Shown: positions 51,037 through 60,905, numbered from the stretch's first letter. The stretch: 64,000 nucleotides of DNA from Arsukibacterium tuosuense (GCA_945872065.1 CAMBYH010000009.1:1-64000), one strand, 5' to 3'. The notes: generated by a model from the letters alone, not told the origin. Program-made: numbers and translations.

Positions 51037-52536
51037 ATGACGTCGGTCAACAGCCGCATGGCGACCGGCGCCGCCTGGATGGTCCTCCTGCGGATCAGCG
51101 ATCGGACCATCGGTCTCATCAGCACGGTCGTCCTGGCCCGCCTGTTGATGCCGGGAGACTTTGGTCTGATCGCCATTGCCGCCGCCGTGATCGGCATGCT
51201 CGAAGTGCTTGGGGCGGTCGGCCTCGACGTGGCGCTGATCCAGCGGGCCGACGCACGGCGGGCGCACTTCGATACGGCCTGGACCTTCCACATCCTGTTT
51301 GGGCTCGCTGTAGCATTGGTGGTGGCAGGCATTGCCCAGCCGGTCGCTGCCTTCTACGCCGACCCACGCCTGGTTGGGGTCATGCTGATGCTTGCCGCAA
51401 CTTCGGCACTCCAGGCACTTGAGAACATCGGCGTGGTCACCTTCAGGAAGGAGCTCGAGTTCGACAGGGAGTTCCGCTACCGCATCACTCAGCGTGTGCT
51501 CACGACCTTCGTGGTGACGATGCCTCTGGCGTTCACGCTCAAGAACTACTGGGCGCTCCTGTTCGGCAGCCTGGCAGGCGCCGCCATCAAAGTGGTTCTG
51601 AGCTACCGTCTCCACCCATATCGACCCCGGTTCTCCCTCGCGGCCCTGGGGGAACTCATGGCGTTCTCGAAGTGGTACCTGATCACCAGCATCATCGAGT
51701 ATGTCTACGGGCGAATGACGGGTCTGATCATCGGCAAGTGGGCTGGCGTGGCGGCGGTGGGCACCTATACGCTCGCAGACGAAATCGCCACCCTGGCCAC
51801 CCGGGAGATCTCCGCGCCGGTGCAACGGGCGGTATTCCCCGGCTACGCCAAGATCGCGGGTGACCGGCAGGAGTTGCGCCGCGTATTCCTCAAAGTCAGC
51901 TCCATTCTGCTCCTCATCGTCCTGCCCAGCGGCATTGGCATCGGCCTGCTGGCCGAGCCGATCGTCCTGGTTGTCCTTGGGGCAAAATGGGAGGCAGCCA
52001 TTCCACTGGTCCAGGTGCTCGGGCTGAACGGAATACTCACGGTTTTGCTCAGCACCGGTCACTATCTCAACCTGGCCGTCGGCATGGCGCGCTCAACCAG
52101 CCTGGTGCTCGGGGCCCATGTGGCGATCACCATTCCACTCGTGCTCTGGTCAGTGCGCGACTATGGCGCGCAGGGCGCGGTCGTAGCGATGCTGGTCGCC
52201 TCCCTGCTGATCACCCCCTTCAACTACTACCTGGTCTCCAAGGCAGTCAACTTCGGCTGGGTCGAACTCAGAAATCTGATGTGGCGCCCCCTGGTGGGTG
52301 GCCTGGTCATGAGTGGCGTCATCATTACCCTTCAGCAGCAGTGGCCACTGCCGTCCGGCACCCCGATGCAGCTTGCCTATGCGGTAGTTCTTGCCGCGAC
52401 TGGCGCCGTCACCTATGGCGCAACGGTCTATCTACTCTGGCGCCGGGGCAGCGACCCGGACAGCGGGGAGGCCTGGATGCTGGAACGTGCAGCGGCGCTT
52501 GTCGGTCTGTCCCCCGCCCAATTGGGACTCCGCTAG
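51037..52536 (+). CDS. MOP-superfamily flippase (Wzx/polysaccharide_synt type)
   Basis: A 499-residue inner-membrane protein with about 12-14 helices. N-terminus MATGAAWMVLLRISDRTIGLISTVVLARLLMPGDFGLIAIA is the conserved Wzx/RfbX start with the LLxPxDFG motif. FSKWYLITSIIEYVYGRMTGLIIGKWAG and YTLADEIATLATREISAPVQRAVFPGYAKI also match. Such proteins flip lipid-linked oligosaccharides. Four bases ahead of the NRPS, it is probably the exporter of, or works on, the NRPS product. No glycosyltransferase lies in the window. Confidence 0.9.
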   Translation: MTSVNSRMATGAAWMVLLRISDRTIGLISTVVLARLLMPGDFGLIAIAAAVIGMLEVLGAVGLDVALIQRADARRAHFDTAWTFHILFGLAVALVVAGIAQPVAAFYADPRLVGVMLMLAATSALQALENIGVVTFRKELEFDREFRYRITQRVLTTFVVTMPLAFTLKNYWALLFGSLAGAAIKVVLSYRLHPYRPRFSLAALGELMAFSKWYLITSIIEYVYGRMTGLIIGKWAGVAAVGTYTLADEIATLATREISAPVQRAVFPGYAKIAGDRQELRRVFLKVSSILLLIVLPSGIGIGLLAEPIVLVVLGAKWEAAIPLVQVLGLNGILTVLLSTGHYLNLAVGMARSTSLVLGAHVAITIPLVLWSVRDYGAQGAVVAMLVASLLITPFNYYLVSKAVNFGWVELRNLMWRPLVGGLVMSGVIITLQQQWPLPSGTPMQLAYAVVLAATGAVTYGATVYLLWRRGSDPDSGEAWMLERAAALVGLSPAQLGLR

Positions 52537-52540
52537 GTCA

Positions 52541-55500
52541 ATGGAACAGCCAGTCCAGCCCGGCAGTGCGGGCATCCCACCCTCGCGGCGGCAACTGCTG
52601 CTGGAACTGCGCCTTCGGCAACAGCAGGCGGACAAGGCCGGCGCGACACTCAAACCCCGCACGAACCAGGCCCCGGCGCCCCTGACTCACACCCAGCGGC
52701 GCGCCTGGTTTCTCGCGCAGCTTGATCCCGACAGCATTGCCTACCATGAGGCCCGGGCCTATCACCTCAGCGGCCGTCTGGACATCACCGTGCTGAAGGA
52801 ATGCCTTCTCGCCCTGATCACACGTCACGAGATCCTGCGCACGACCTTTGTAATGATCGGTGACGAGCCCGGGCAGTTAGTGCACGACGAGCCCGCCGTT
52901 GATCTGGAAGTTCTCGACCGGACATCGCGAGACGGCCTGGAGCGTGGGTCGGTCCTCGCCGAGACGCTCGCTGAAGCGACGCGGGAATCCTTCGATCTTG
53001 TCCGGGGCCCGCTACTGCGCCTGCGGGTTATTCGCCTTGGCGAGAATGACCACGTGCTGCTGCGGATCTGGCACCACATCAACTCGGATGGCTGGTCCGC
53101 GCAGGTCTTCGACCGTGAGCTCTCAGCGCTCTACAACGGACAGCTGGCCGGGCAGCCAACGCAGTTGCCCGCACTACCGATCCAGTACGCGGACTACGCA
53201 GTCTGGCAACGCCAGTGGCTGGCCGGACCGGTGCTCGAGCAGCAACTGGGCTACTGGCGGACGCAGCTCGCCGGGCTGGCCACGCTGGAACTGCCCACGG
53301 ACCGGACCCGGCCAGCGCTGCAGAGCTACCAGGGGGCCCGGCTGGACATCACGCTGCCCGGCACTGTGGGCGAAAGACTTCGGGCGCTGAGTCGCAGGTC
53401 AGGCGCCACGCCATTCATGACCGGGCTGGCCGCCTTCAACGTACTGCTATACCGCTACAGCGGCACGACGGACGTTGCGGTTGGCACGCCCATCGCCGGG
53501 CGGAGCCAACTCGAACTGGAAGGCCTCATCGGCTTCTTTGCCAACACCCTGGTGCTGCGCACCGACCTGTCCGGGGGCCCCACCTTCCGCCAGCTCCTGG
53601 CCCGGGTGCGGGACGGTGCCCTGGACGCGTATTCCCATCAGGACGTGCCCTTCGAGAAGCTGGTGGAAGTCCTGGCCCCGGCCCGTGACCTCTCCCGGAA
53701 CCCGCTCTTCCAGGTGTGCTTCGCGCTGCAGAACCTGGCGGGCAGCAACCTCCAGTTGCCAGGACTCGAGGTCGCACGCCTCGACCTGCCGACCACCCAG
53801 GCGAAGTTTGACCTGTCCCTCGACTTGCGGGACAGGGACGGCGTGCTGGACGCCAGCTTCGAGTACTGCACGGACCTCTTCGACCGGGAAACGATTGAGC
53901 GCCTGGCGCGGCACTTCACCGTTCTGCTGGACTCTTTGCTGGCTGATCCCGATCAGTGCATCGACACAGTGCCGTTGCTCGACGCGGAAGAACGGCAGCG
54001 ACTGCTCGTGGACTGGAACGCCACCGCGCGGAACTACCCGCTGCACCTGTGTACCCAGGAACTGTTCGAGGCCCAGGTGCGGCAGACACCAGCAGCCGTC
54101 GCGTTAGTCCACGCCAAGCGGCACGTGACCTACGCCGATCTCAACCGGCGCGCCAACCAGCTGGCCCACCGGCTTCGCGAACTGGGTGTCGGACCGGACG
54201 TCCTCGTGGGCGCCTGCCTGGAGCGCTCCGTCGAGCTGCTGGTCGCCTTTTTCGGCATCCTCAAGGCAGGCGGTGCCTGGTTGCCACTGGACCCGGACTA
54301 TCCGGCAGAGCGGCTGGCCTTTATGGTCCGGGATAGCGCGGCGGGAGTGCTCCTCACGCAGGGCGCCGGTACCGATCTGATGCGGGGGTTGCCGGCGTCG
54401 CTGAACGTGTTGCGCCTGGATGCGGACTGGCCTCTCCTCGCCAGCTATCCGGACACTGACCCGCCGGTGGTGAACTCACCCGACGACATTGCCTACGCCA
54501 TCTATACCTCGGGATCCACCGGCCAGCCCAAGGGCGCGCTGATTCCCCATCGCGGCCTCTGCAACCACGTGCACTGGTTCAACGAGATCCTGGCCACCGG
54601 CCCGCAGGATCGGCTGCTCCAGAATACGTCCATCGGCTTCGACGCTTCGATCTGGACATTCATCGTGCCATTGACTGCGGGCGCGACGATCGTGCTCGCC
54701 CAGCCGGGCGGCCAGCGGGATAACGGCTATATCGTGCGCACCATCAGTGAGGAGGCCATTACCCTGGCGCAGGCCGTGCCCTCGCAGCTGCAGGCCCTGG
54801 TGGCGGAGCCCGGGCTTGGCACCTGCCGCTCCCTGCGCTACATGCTCGTTGGTGGTGAAGCCCTCGCGTCTGATCTGGCCGCCGACTTCCAGCGCCTGCT
54901 ACCCACCACCACCCTGGGCAACTTTTATGGCGCCACCGAAGCGAGCGACGACTCCACCCGCTTCGAGCTCGGCTCCGCGCCGTTTTCCACACCGACAGTG
55001 CCCATCGGCCGGCCGATGGCCAACGCGCAGTGCTACATCCTCGATGGCCACCGGTCGCCCGTGCCCATAGGCGTTACCGGGGAACTCTACGTGGGGGGTT
55101 ACGGCCTGGCGCGGGGCTACCTGAACCGCCCGGACCTCACGGCGGAGCGCTTTGTTCCCCATCCGTTCCGGGCCGGGGAGCGCCTCTACCGGACCGGCGA
55201 CTTCTGCCGCTACCTGGCCACGGGCGACATCGAGTACCTGGGGCGGGGCGATCAGCAGATCAAGCTGCGCGGCTTTCGCATCGAGGTCGGCGAAATCGAG
55301 GCGGCGCTCCGGGACTGCGCGGGGGTCCGGCACTGCGTAGTGATGGTGCGGGAAGACCAGCCCGGGCTGCAGCGCCTCGTGGCCTACGTGGCCGGCGAGC
55401 AGCTGACGACGGCCGCACTGCTTGGCCAGCTGAAGGCCGGGCTGCCGGACTACATGGTGCCCACGGCGATCGTCCTCCTCGACCCGCTCCCGCGCCTGCC

Positions 55501-58500
55501 CAACGGCAAGCTCGACCGCCGCGCCCTGCCCGTGCCGGACTACCAGCAGCTGGGAACCCAGGGCGGTTACGTGGCGCCGGGGACGGCGATGGAGAGCCTG
55601 ATTGCCGACGTCTGGGCCGAATTGCTGGGACTGCAGCGCGTGGGTGTGCACGACGACTTCTTCGCGCTGGGCGGGCACTCGCTGCTGGCCGGGCAGCTGG
55701 CGGCGCGACTGGTCAGGGTAACCGGGGTGGAGTTGCCCCTCCGGCGGATCTTCGAAAGCCCCACCGTCGCCGGCCTCGCACGCGACATCGAGGGACGCCG
55801 GCGGGCAGACCCGACGGCCCATTCCCAGCCAATTCTCCCGGCGGCACGGACTGGCCCACTGCCCCTCTCTTTCGCCCAGCAGCGACTGTGGTTCATCGAG
55901 CAGCTGAGTCCGGGCACCAGCACCTACAGCCTGCCCACGGTCCTGCGCCTGCGGGGCGTGCTGCAAAGGCAGGCCTTGCTTGAGTCCCTGACCGTTCTGA
56001 TCGCCCGGCATGAGTCCTTGCGGACGCGCCTCGCCATTGTCGAGGGCGAAGCCCACCAGGTCATCGGTGCTGCAGGCCCCGCGGTCCTCATGGAGGAGGA
56101 CCTTCGGGCACTGGGCGAGCGGGCGGCGGGAGATCGCGCCGGAGAACTCGCGGTGGACGAAGCGGAGCGCCCCTTTGATCTGGTGCGTGGGCCCTTGTTC
56201 CGCGTGCTCCTGATCCGGCTGACCGAACAGGAGCACCTGCTGGTGATCAACCAGCACCACATCATCTCCGATGGCTGGTCGATCGGCGTGTTCGAGCAGG
56301 AACTGTCAGCGCTGTACAACGGACAGTTGGCCGGTCAGCCGGCGCAGTTGCCCGCGCTGCCGATCCAGTACGCGGACTACGCAGTCTGGCAACGCCAGTG
56401 GCTGGCCGGACCGGTGCTCGAGCAGCAACTGGGCTACTGGCGGACGCAGCTCGCCGGGCTGGCCACACTGGAGCTGCCCACCGACCGGCCCCGGCCAGTG
56501 CTGCAGAGCTACCGGGGTACGCGGCTGGACGTGGTCCTGCCGGGCCCGGCCAGCGCGCAACTCCGGGCCCTGGGTCGCAGCGCTGGCACGACGCTGTTCA
56601 TGACCGGGCTGGCCGTCTTCAAAGTTCTGCTGTATCGCTACAGCGGCACGACGGACATTGTGGTCGGCACACCCATCGCCGGGCGGGGCCACACAGAGAT
56701 CGAGGGACTGATCGGCTTCTTCGCCAACACGCTGGTGCTGCGCACGAATCTTTCCGGGGCCCCCAGGGCCCCCACCTTCAGGCAACTGCTCGCCCGGGTC
56801 CGGGAAACGGCCCTGGGAGCGTACAGCCACCAGGATCTGCCCTTCGACAAACTGGTGGAAGATCTCGCGCCGGTGCGTGACCCTTCCCGCAATCCCCTTT
56901 TTCAGGTGTGTTTTGCCCTCGTCGAGGAGCAGGCACGCACCCTGCAACTTGCTGGACTCGAGCTGGACCATGTCCCTGCAGGCACCGAACAGTCGAAGTT
57001 TGACCTCACGTTGACGCTGGCCGAACGCCCTGGCGAGCTCCAGGCGCACTTCGAGTACTGCACTGATCTGTTCGAGCGGGACACGATCGAACGGCTGGCC
57101 AGGCACTTCGGTGTTTTGCTCGAAGGACTGCTGGCGAACCCGGACCAGAGCATCGACACACTACCCCTGATGAGCAATGCCGAGCGTCAGCAGCTCATCG
57201 AGGTGGGCAACGAACCGGCACTGGCGGCCACCGGGGACCAGACTCTGGCCGGGTTGTTCGAGGTTCAGGTACAGCGTGCGCCCGATGCCGTCGCGGTGAC
57301 TGACGGGAACCAGGCACTGACCTACGCCCAGCTCAACGGCCGGGCCAACCAGCTGGCCCACTTTCTCCGCGCCCGCGGCGTTGGCCCCGGCGTCACCGTG
57401 GCCCTCTGCCTGGAGCGCAGCCTCACACTGATCGTCGGGCTTATGGGCATCGTCAAGGCGGGCGGCGCCTACCTGCCGCTGGATGCCGATCAGCCGGTCG
57501 AGCGCCTGGCTTTGCTGCTGGCAGACTCGGGGGCGCAGCTGGTGCTCACGCAGACAGCGCTGCTCGGGCGCCTGCCCACTGACGCTGGCCGGCACGTCTG
57601 CCTGGACCAGGACTGGCCAGAGATTGCCGCGTGCGGCACCGGCCCTGTGTCAGTGGTGAGCACTCCCCGGGAACTGGCCTATATCATCTACACCTCCGGC
57701 TCGACCGGCACCCCGAAAGGCGTGGCAGTCCGGCAGGAAGGCGTCATCCGGCTCGTGATGCAGCCCAACTACGTGGACCTCGGACCCGGAGACACTCTGG
57801 CCCAGGTGGCCAACATCGCCTTCGACGCAGCAACCTTTGAGATCTGGGGCGCGCTCCTGAACGGTGCGCGCCTGACGATACTGCCCCGGGACACCATCCT
57901 GTCACCACCCGCGTTCGTGGCAGCACTGCGGGCGAACGGCATTTCCTGCCTGTTCCTCACCACTGCCCTCTTCAACCGGGTGAGCAGCGAAATCCCCGAC
58001 GCCTTCAGGTCGCTGCGTCACGTGCTCTTCGGCGGAGAGGCCTGCGACCCGGACCAGGTCCGGGCGGTGATGCGGGCAGGCCCGCCCACGCGCCTCGTCC
58101 ACGTCTATGGCCCTACCGAGACCACGACGTTCGCAACTTTTCATGTCGTGAGCGCCCACGAAGACCGCGCGACGATCCCCATCGGCGGTCCGATCAGCGG
58201 CACACAGATCCTGCTGCTTGATGTCCATGGCGAGCTGGTGCCAACCGGGGTGGTGGGTGAGATCCATATTGGCGGACCGGGCGTGGCCGCGGGCTACGTC
58301 AATCGGCCAGTGGAAACCTGGGCGCGATTCGTCCCCTCACCGCTCGACCCTGCCGGCAATACCCTGCTGTACCGGACCGGGGACCTGGCCCGCTGGCTCC
58401 CGGAAGGCGAACTCGAGTTCCTCGGCCGGAACGACGATCAGGTGAAGATCCGGGGCTTTCGCATTGAGCCTGCAGAGATCAGCACCCTGCTTGCCACCCA

Positions 58501-59920
58501 CCCCCAGGTGCGCGCCTGTCACGTCCTGGCGCGGCAACAGCCGGGCGGCGAGCTCGGCCTGATCGCCTACGTCGTGCCCGGGACCGGTGAGCAACCCGCC
58601 CCGGCCGAACTGCGCGCCTTCCTTGCCGAGCGACTCCCCGCGCACATGGTGCCTCTGGCATTCGTGCCCCTCACCGCACTGCCCCTGACCCCGAACGGCA
58701 AGATCGATAGCCGGGCCTTGCCGGAACCGCAGGGCCGCGATGTCCGGGAGCCCGGCGCCTATGCCGCACCCCGGGACGCCATTGAGCGGATGCTGTGCCA
58801 GGTCTGGTCGCAGGTACTCAAGATCGAGCAGGTGGGCCTGGACGACAACTTTTTCGAGATTGGCGGCCACTCGCTCCTGGCCGCGAAACTGTTTGCCCGG
58901 CTGGACGAGGCCACTGGCCAGTCTCTGACTCTCGGTGTTCTGTTCAGCGCGCCGACGGTGCGCCAGCTCGCGGAACGCTACCGGCACTTGTCCACGCTGA
59001 GCAATGCGCCGGCGCAGGCACTGGTAGCACTGCGGCGGGAAGGCACGCGGCCACCCCTGTATTTTCTGCCTGGCGTTTTCGGCAACGTGGTGGGCTATGC
59101 GGATTTCGTGCGTGCACTCGGCGCTGACCAGCCTGTCTATGGCTTGCAGGCGCTGGGCCTCGATGGGCGTACCGCGCCCTTAGACTCTATCGAGGCAATG
59201 GCCAGCCACTACCTGACCGAGATTCGCGTACAGCAGGCCTACGGCCCCTACGCCCTTGTCGGCGCCTGTTTCGGCGCCACGGTGGCTTATGAAATGGCCC
59301 GCCAGCTCCTGGCGACCGGTGAGGTGGTCGCGTTCCTCGGGCTGATCGCGCCAACTGGCCGGGAGGGTGATGAAGCCGGAGAACCGCTGATGCGGGCCCC
59401 ACGCGCCGTCCGGCGTGCAGTGGCCCTGGCGAACCTGGTGCGCGAACGGCTGCAGGTGTATCTGCAGGACATGCGGGGCCAGAGCCTTAGGTCGCGCCTC
59501 CGCTACCTGGCGGGCAAGGTGCAGTCGCTCAGCAGCACGGCAGTCCAGCCCCATGGGTTGAAAGGCGCTGAACGGGAACTCAATCAGCTCGAAGTCTATC
59601 GGGCCAACCTGCAGGCCCTGGACAGCTACCTGCGACTGCCGCTGACCGGTCCGCTGGTGGCCTTCGAAATCCTGGAGACGAGACCAGCAAGTCCTGCTGT
59701 CAAGGCGGTAACCAACGCGTCCGGCATCGGTTGGCAGGAATACTGGCAGGGTCCCCTGCCTGTGCATTACCTGCCGGGCCGGGATTCGGGGGACATGCTG
59801 GCCGGCGCCAATGCCGCCCAAGCCGCCCGGGTGCTGAATGAAAGACTGCGTGCTGCCTTCGAGCGGTCGGTCAACGCAGCTTCGGCATCACCTGCTCGGC
59901 AAACAGACGCGTCTGCCTGA
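52541..59920 (+). CDS. Two-module non-ribosomal peptide synthetase, C-A-PCP-C-A-PCP-TE
   Basis: A 2459-residue cytosolic synthetase. C1 is at about residues 47-480 (HHINSDG at H178). A1 is 490-1000 (YTSGSTGQPKG near 656), PCP1 has Ser1047 in GGHSLLA, C2 is 1108-1550 (HHIISDG at H1239), A2 is 1567-2065 (YTSGSTGTPKG near 1717), PCP2 has Ser2111, and TE is about 2160-2430. My hand-read specificity codes are DAWQLGFDDK for A1 (polar; Gln-like at best) and DAFFLGVTFK for A2 (Ile/Val-like); both are tentative. A condensation domain at the N-terminus implies an acyl donor, probably the ligase-PCP at 49017. The TE has Cys2243 (GACFGA) for the usual Ser, and the expected Asp and His are absent. ATG 52541 lies four bases after the flippase stop. 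Confidence 0.95.
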   Translation: MEQPVQPGSAGIPPSRRQLLLELRLRQQQADKAGATLKPRTNQAPAPLTHTQRRAWFLAQLDPDSIAYHEARAYHLSGRLDITVLKECLLALITRHEILRTTFVMIGDEPGQLVHDEPAVDLEVLDRTSRDGLERGSVLAETLAEATRESFDLVRGPLLRLRVIRLGENDHVLLRIWHHINSDGWSAQVFDRELSALYNGQLAGQPTQLPALPIQYADYAVWQRQWLAGPVLEQQLGYWRTQLAGLATLELPTDRTRPALQSYQGARLDITLPGTVGERLRALSRRSGATPFMTGLAAFNVLLYRYSGTTDVAVGTPIAGRSQLELEGLIGFFANTLVLRTDLSGGPTFRQLLARVRDGALDAYSHQDVPFEKLVEVLAPARDLSRNPLFQVCFALQNLAGSNLQLPGLEVARLDLPTTQAKFDLSLDLRDRDGVLDASFEYCTDLFDRETIERLARHFTVLLDSLLADPDQCIDTVPLLDAEERQRLLVDWNATARNYPLHLCTQELFEAQVRQTPAAVALVHAKRHVTYADLNRRANQLAHRLRELGVGPDVLVGACLERSVELLVAFFGILKAGGAWLPLDPDYPAERLAFMVRDSAAGVLLTQGAGTDLMRGLPASLNVLRLDADWPLLASYPDTDPPVVNSPDDIAYAIYTSGSTGQPKGALIPHRGLCNHVHWFNEILATGPQDRLLQNTSIGFDASIWTFIVPLTAGATIVLAQPGGQRDNGYIVRTISEEAITLAQAVPSQLQALVAEPGLGTCRSLRYMLVGGEALASDLAADFQRLLPTTTLGNFYGATEASDDSTRFELGSAPFSTPTVPIGRPMANAQCYILDGHRSPVPIGVTGELYVGGYGLARGYLNRPDLTAERFVPHPFRAGERLYRTGDFCRYLATGDIEYLGRGDQQIKLRGFRIEVGEIEAALRDCAGVRHCVVMVREDQPGLQRLVAYVAGEQLTTAALLGQLKAGLPDYMVPTAIVLLDPLPRLPNGKLDRRALPVPDYQQLGTQGGYVAPGTAMESLIADVWAELLGLQRVGVHDDFFALGGHSLLAGQLAARLVRVTGVELPLRRIFESPTVAGLARDIEGRRRADPTAHSQPILPAARTGPLPLSFAQQRLWFIEQLSPGTSTYSLPTVLRLRGVLQRQALLESLTVLIARHESLRTRLAIVEGEAHQVIGAAGPAVLMEEDLRALGERAAGDRAGELAVDEAERPFDLVRGPLFRVLLIRLTEQEHLLVINQHHIISDGWSIGVFEQELSALYNGQLAGQPAQLPALPIQYADYAVWQRQWLAGPVLEQQLGYWRTQLAGLATLELPTDRPRPVLQSYRGTRLDVVLPGPASAQLRALGRSAGTTLFMTGLAVFKVLLYRYSGTTDIVVGTPIAGRGHTEIEGLIGFFANTLVLRTNLSGAPRAPTFRQLLARVRETALGAYSHQDLPFDKLVEDLAPVRDPSRNPLFQVCFALVEEQARTLQLAGLELDHVPAGTEQSKFDLTLTLAERPGELQAHFEYCTDLFERDTIERLARHFGVLLEGLLANPDQSIDTLPLMSNAERQQLIEVGNEPALAATGDQTLAGLFEVQVQRAPDAVAVTDGNQALTYAQLNGRANQLAHFLRARGVGPGVTVALCLERSLTLIVGLMGIVKAGGAYLPLDADQPVERLALLLADSGAQLVLTQTALLGRLPTDAGRHVCLDQDWPEIAACGTGPVSVVSTPRELAYIIYTSGSTGTPKGVAVRQEGVIRLVMQPNYVDLGPGDTLAQVANIAFDAATFEIWGALLNGARLTILPRDTILSPPAFVAALRANGISCLFLTTALFNRVSSEIPDAFRSLRHVLFGGEACDPDQVRAVMRAGPPTRLVHVYGPTETTTFATFHVVSAHEDRATIPIGGPISGTQILLLDVHGELVPTGVVGEIHIGGPGVAAGYVNRPVETWARFVPSPLDPAGNTLLYRTGDLARWLPEGELEFLGRNDDQVKIRGFRIEPAEISTLLATHPQVRACHVLARQQPGGELGLIAYVVPGTGEQPAPAELRAFLAERLPAHMVPLAFVPLTALPLTPNGKIDSRALPEPQGRDVREPGAYAAPRDAIERMLCQVWSQVLKIEQVGLDDNFFEIGGHSLLAAKLFARLDEATGQSLTLGVLFSAPTVRQLAERYRHLSTLSNAPAQALVALRREGTRPPLYFLPGVFGNVVGYADFVRALGADQPVYGLQALGLDGRTAPLDSIEAMASHYLTEIRVQQAYGPYALVGACFGATVAYEMARQLLATGEVVAFLGLIAPTGREGDEAGEPLMRAPRAVRRAVALANLVRERLQVYLQDMRGQSLRSRLRYLAGKVQSLSSTAVQPHGLKGAERELNQLEVYRANLQALDSYLRLPLTGPLVAFEILETRPASPAVKAVTNASGIGWQEYWQGPLPVHYLPGRDSGDMLAGANAAQAARVLNERLRAAFERSVNAASASPARQTDASA
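53177..53283. repeat. 107-base identical segment in C1 (pairs with 56360-56466)
   Basis: Encodes PIQYADYAVWQRQWLAGPVL and on to GLAT in the first condensation domain. It is identical base for base to 56360-56466 in the second condensation domain, while flanks diverge to roughly 80-90 percent. Such perfect patches in otherwise diverged modules are the mark of recent gene conversion or recombination. Confidence 0.9.
56360..56466. repeat. 107-base identical segment in C2 (pairs with 53177-53283)
   Basis: Second copy of the identical stretch, within the second condensation domain, 3183 bases downstream in direct orientation. A recombination between the copies would delete or duplicate exactly one module (1061 codons, in frame). 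Confidence 0.9.
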
Positions 59921-60905
59921 TCATGGCCTCCTGGCGCGCGCCGTGGGGCGTGGCTACCGGGGATCCACCCAGCAGATTGACGTGGTCCAGACCCATCCCG
60001 ATCAGCGCCTGCAGCCGGTCGAAGCACTTCGCCGGCGGGCCGCAGATCGAAAACCAGTCGACGAACTCATCGTCCACCATCTGCAGGTGTGAGCCGTCAT
60101 TCTGGGCGTGGTGGGCCATGTCATAGCCCGACTTCATCTGCACGGCCAGCGCCTTGAGTTGCGGCGGCAGGTGTTCCACGGGCGAATCCTTCATGCCCGC
60201 AAAGTGCGCCACCATCCCGGAAATCATGCGACCGAGGTTGATAGCCCGCTTTTCATCCGGGTCACACACCAGGTTGATGTAGGCACCCACACTGAGGGTC
60301 GACCGCTCCCGGCCGGTTTCTTTCAGCCGGGCATTCAGGGTATTCAGGGCCCACTCGATGCGCTCCGGTGCACTGCCGACCGCAAAGGTGATCCGGTCTG
60401 CCACATCGGCCGCCATGCGAATCGTCGCCGGACCCGTGCAGGCAATATCCATCGGCACGGCAGGCAGTTCGCCCGGCTCGAGCCAGCGCATCTTCGAAGG
60501 GGTCTCGCCCCGCAGGATCGTCTCGCCCCGGAGGTAGCCCCGCACCTGCTCGACGTAGGTGCGCAACTCGGCTGTCTTGGCGTTGCGCTGACCGATATGG
60601 GCCGCCGATGAATCACCGCGGCCGATGCCGCAGCGGGCGCGCCCGCCGGACTCCAGCTGCAGGGTTGCCAGGGCGCCAGCCGTCACCGAAGAGTCCCGGG
60701 TGATCGGATTGGTGACTCCGGTGCTGAGAAAGAGCCGGGTCGTGCGCACGGCGGCGAGATTGAGCTGGCCGTAAGGCTCCGGGCTCAGGCACTGGGTATC
60801 GGGGCACAGCAGCGCATCAAACCCCAGCGCCTCAATCTCCACTGCCAGTCGCGCGGTATAGCCCGCCGACGGCTCCATCACGATGCCGAATTCAGTCCTG
60901 CTCAT
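59871..60905 (-). CDS. LLM-class (luciferase-like) flavin or F420-dependent oxidoreductase
   Basis: A 344-residue TIM-barrel enzyme of the bacterial luciferase superfamily: VEIEALGFDALLCPDTQ, LFLSTGVTNPITRDSSVTAGALATLQLESGGRARCGIGRGDSS and DVADRITFAVGSAPERIEWAL follow the family order. FMN or F420 use cannot be decided; no F420 biosynthesis gene is present, and the flavin reductase at 62456 could supply FMNH2. The 3' end overlaps the NRPS 3' end by 50 bases in convergent orientation, so it may not belong to the NRPS cluster. Confidence 0.88.
   Translation of the reverse strand: MSRTEFGIVMEPSAGYTARLAVEIEALGFDALLCPDTQCLSPEPYGQLNLAAVRTTRLFLSTGVTNPITRDSSVTAGALATLQLESGGRARCGIGRGDSSAAHIGQRNAKTAELRTYVEQVRGYLRGETILRGETPSKMRWLEPGELPAVPMDIACTGPATIRMAADVADRITFAVGSAPERIEWALNTLNARLKETGRERSTLSVGAYINLVCDPDEKRAINLGRMISGMVAHFAGMKDSPVEHLPPQLKALAVQMKSGYDMAHHAQNDGSHLQMVDDEFVDWFSICGPPAKCFDRLQALIGMGLDHVNLLGGSPVATPHGARQEAMIRQTRLFAEQVMPKLR

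Noticed and set aside
54899-56260. 453-residue minus-strand frame inside the NRPS
   Set aside because: Antisense to the A1-PCP1-C2 region, whose core motifs are intact; no homology in the shadow product.
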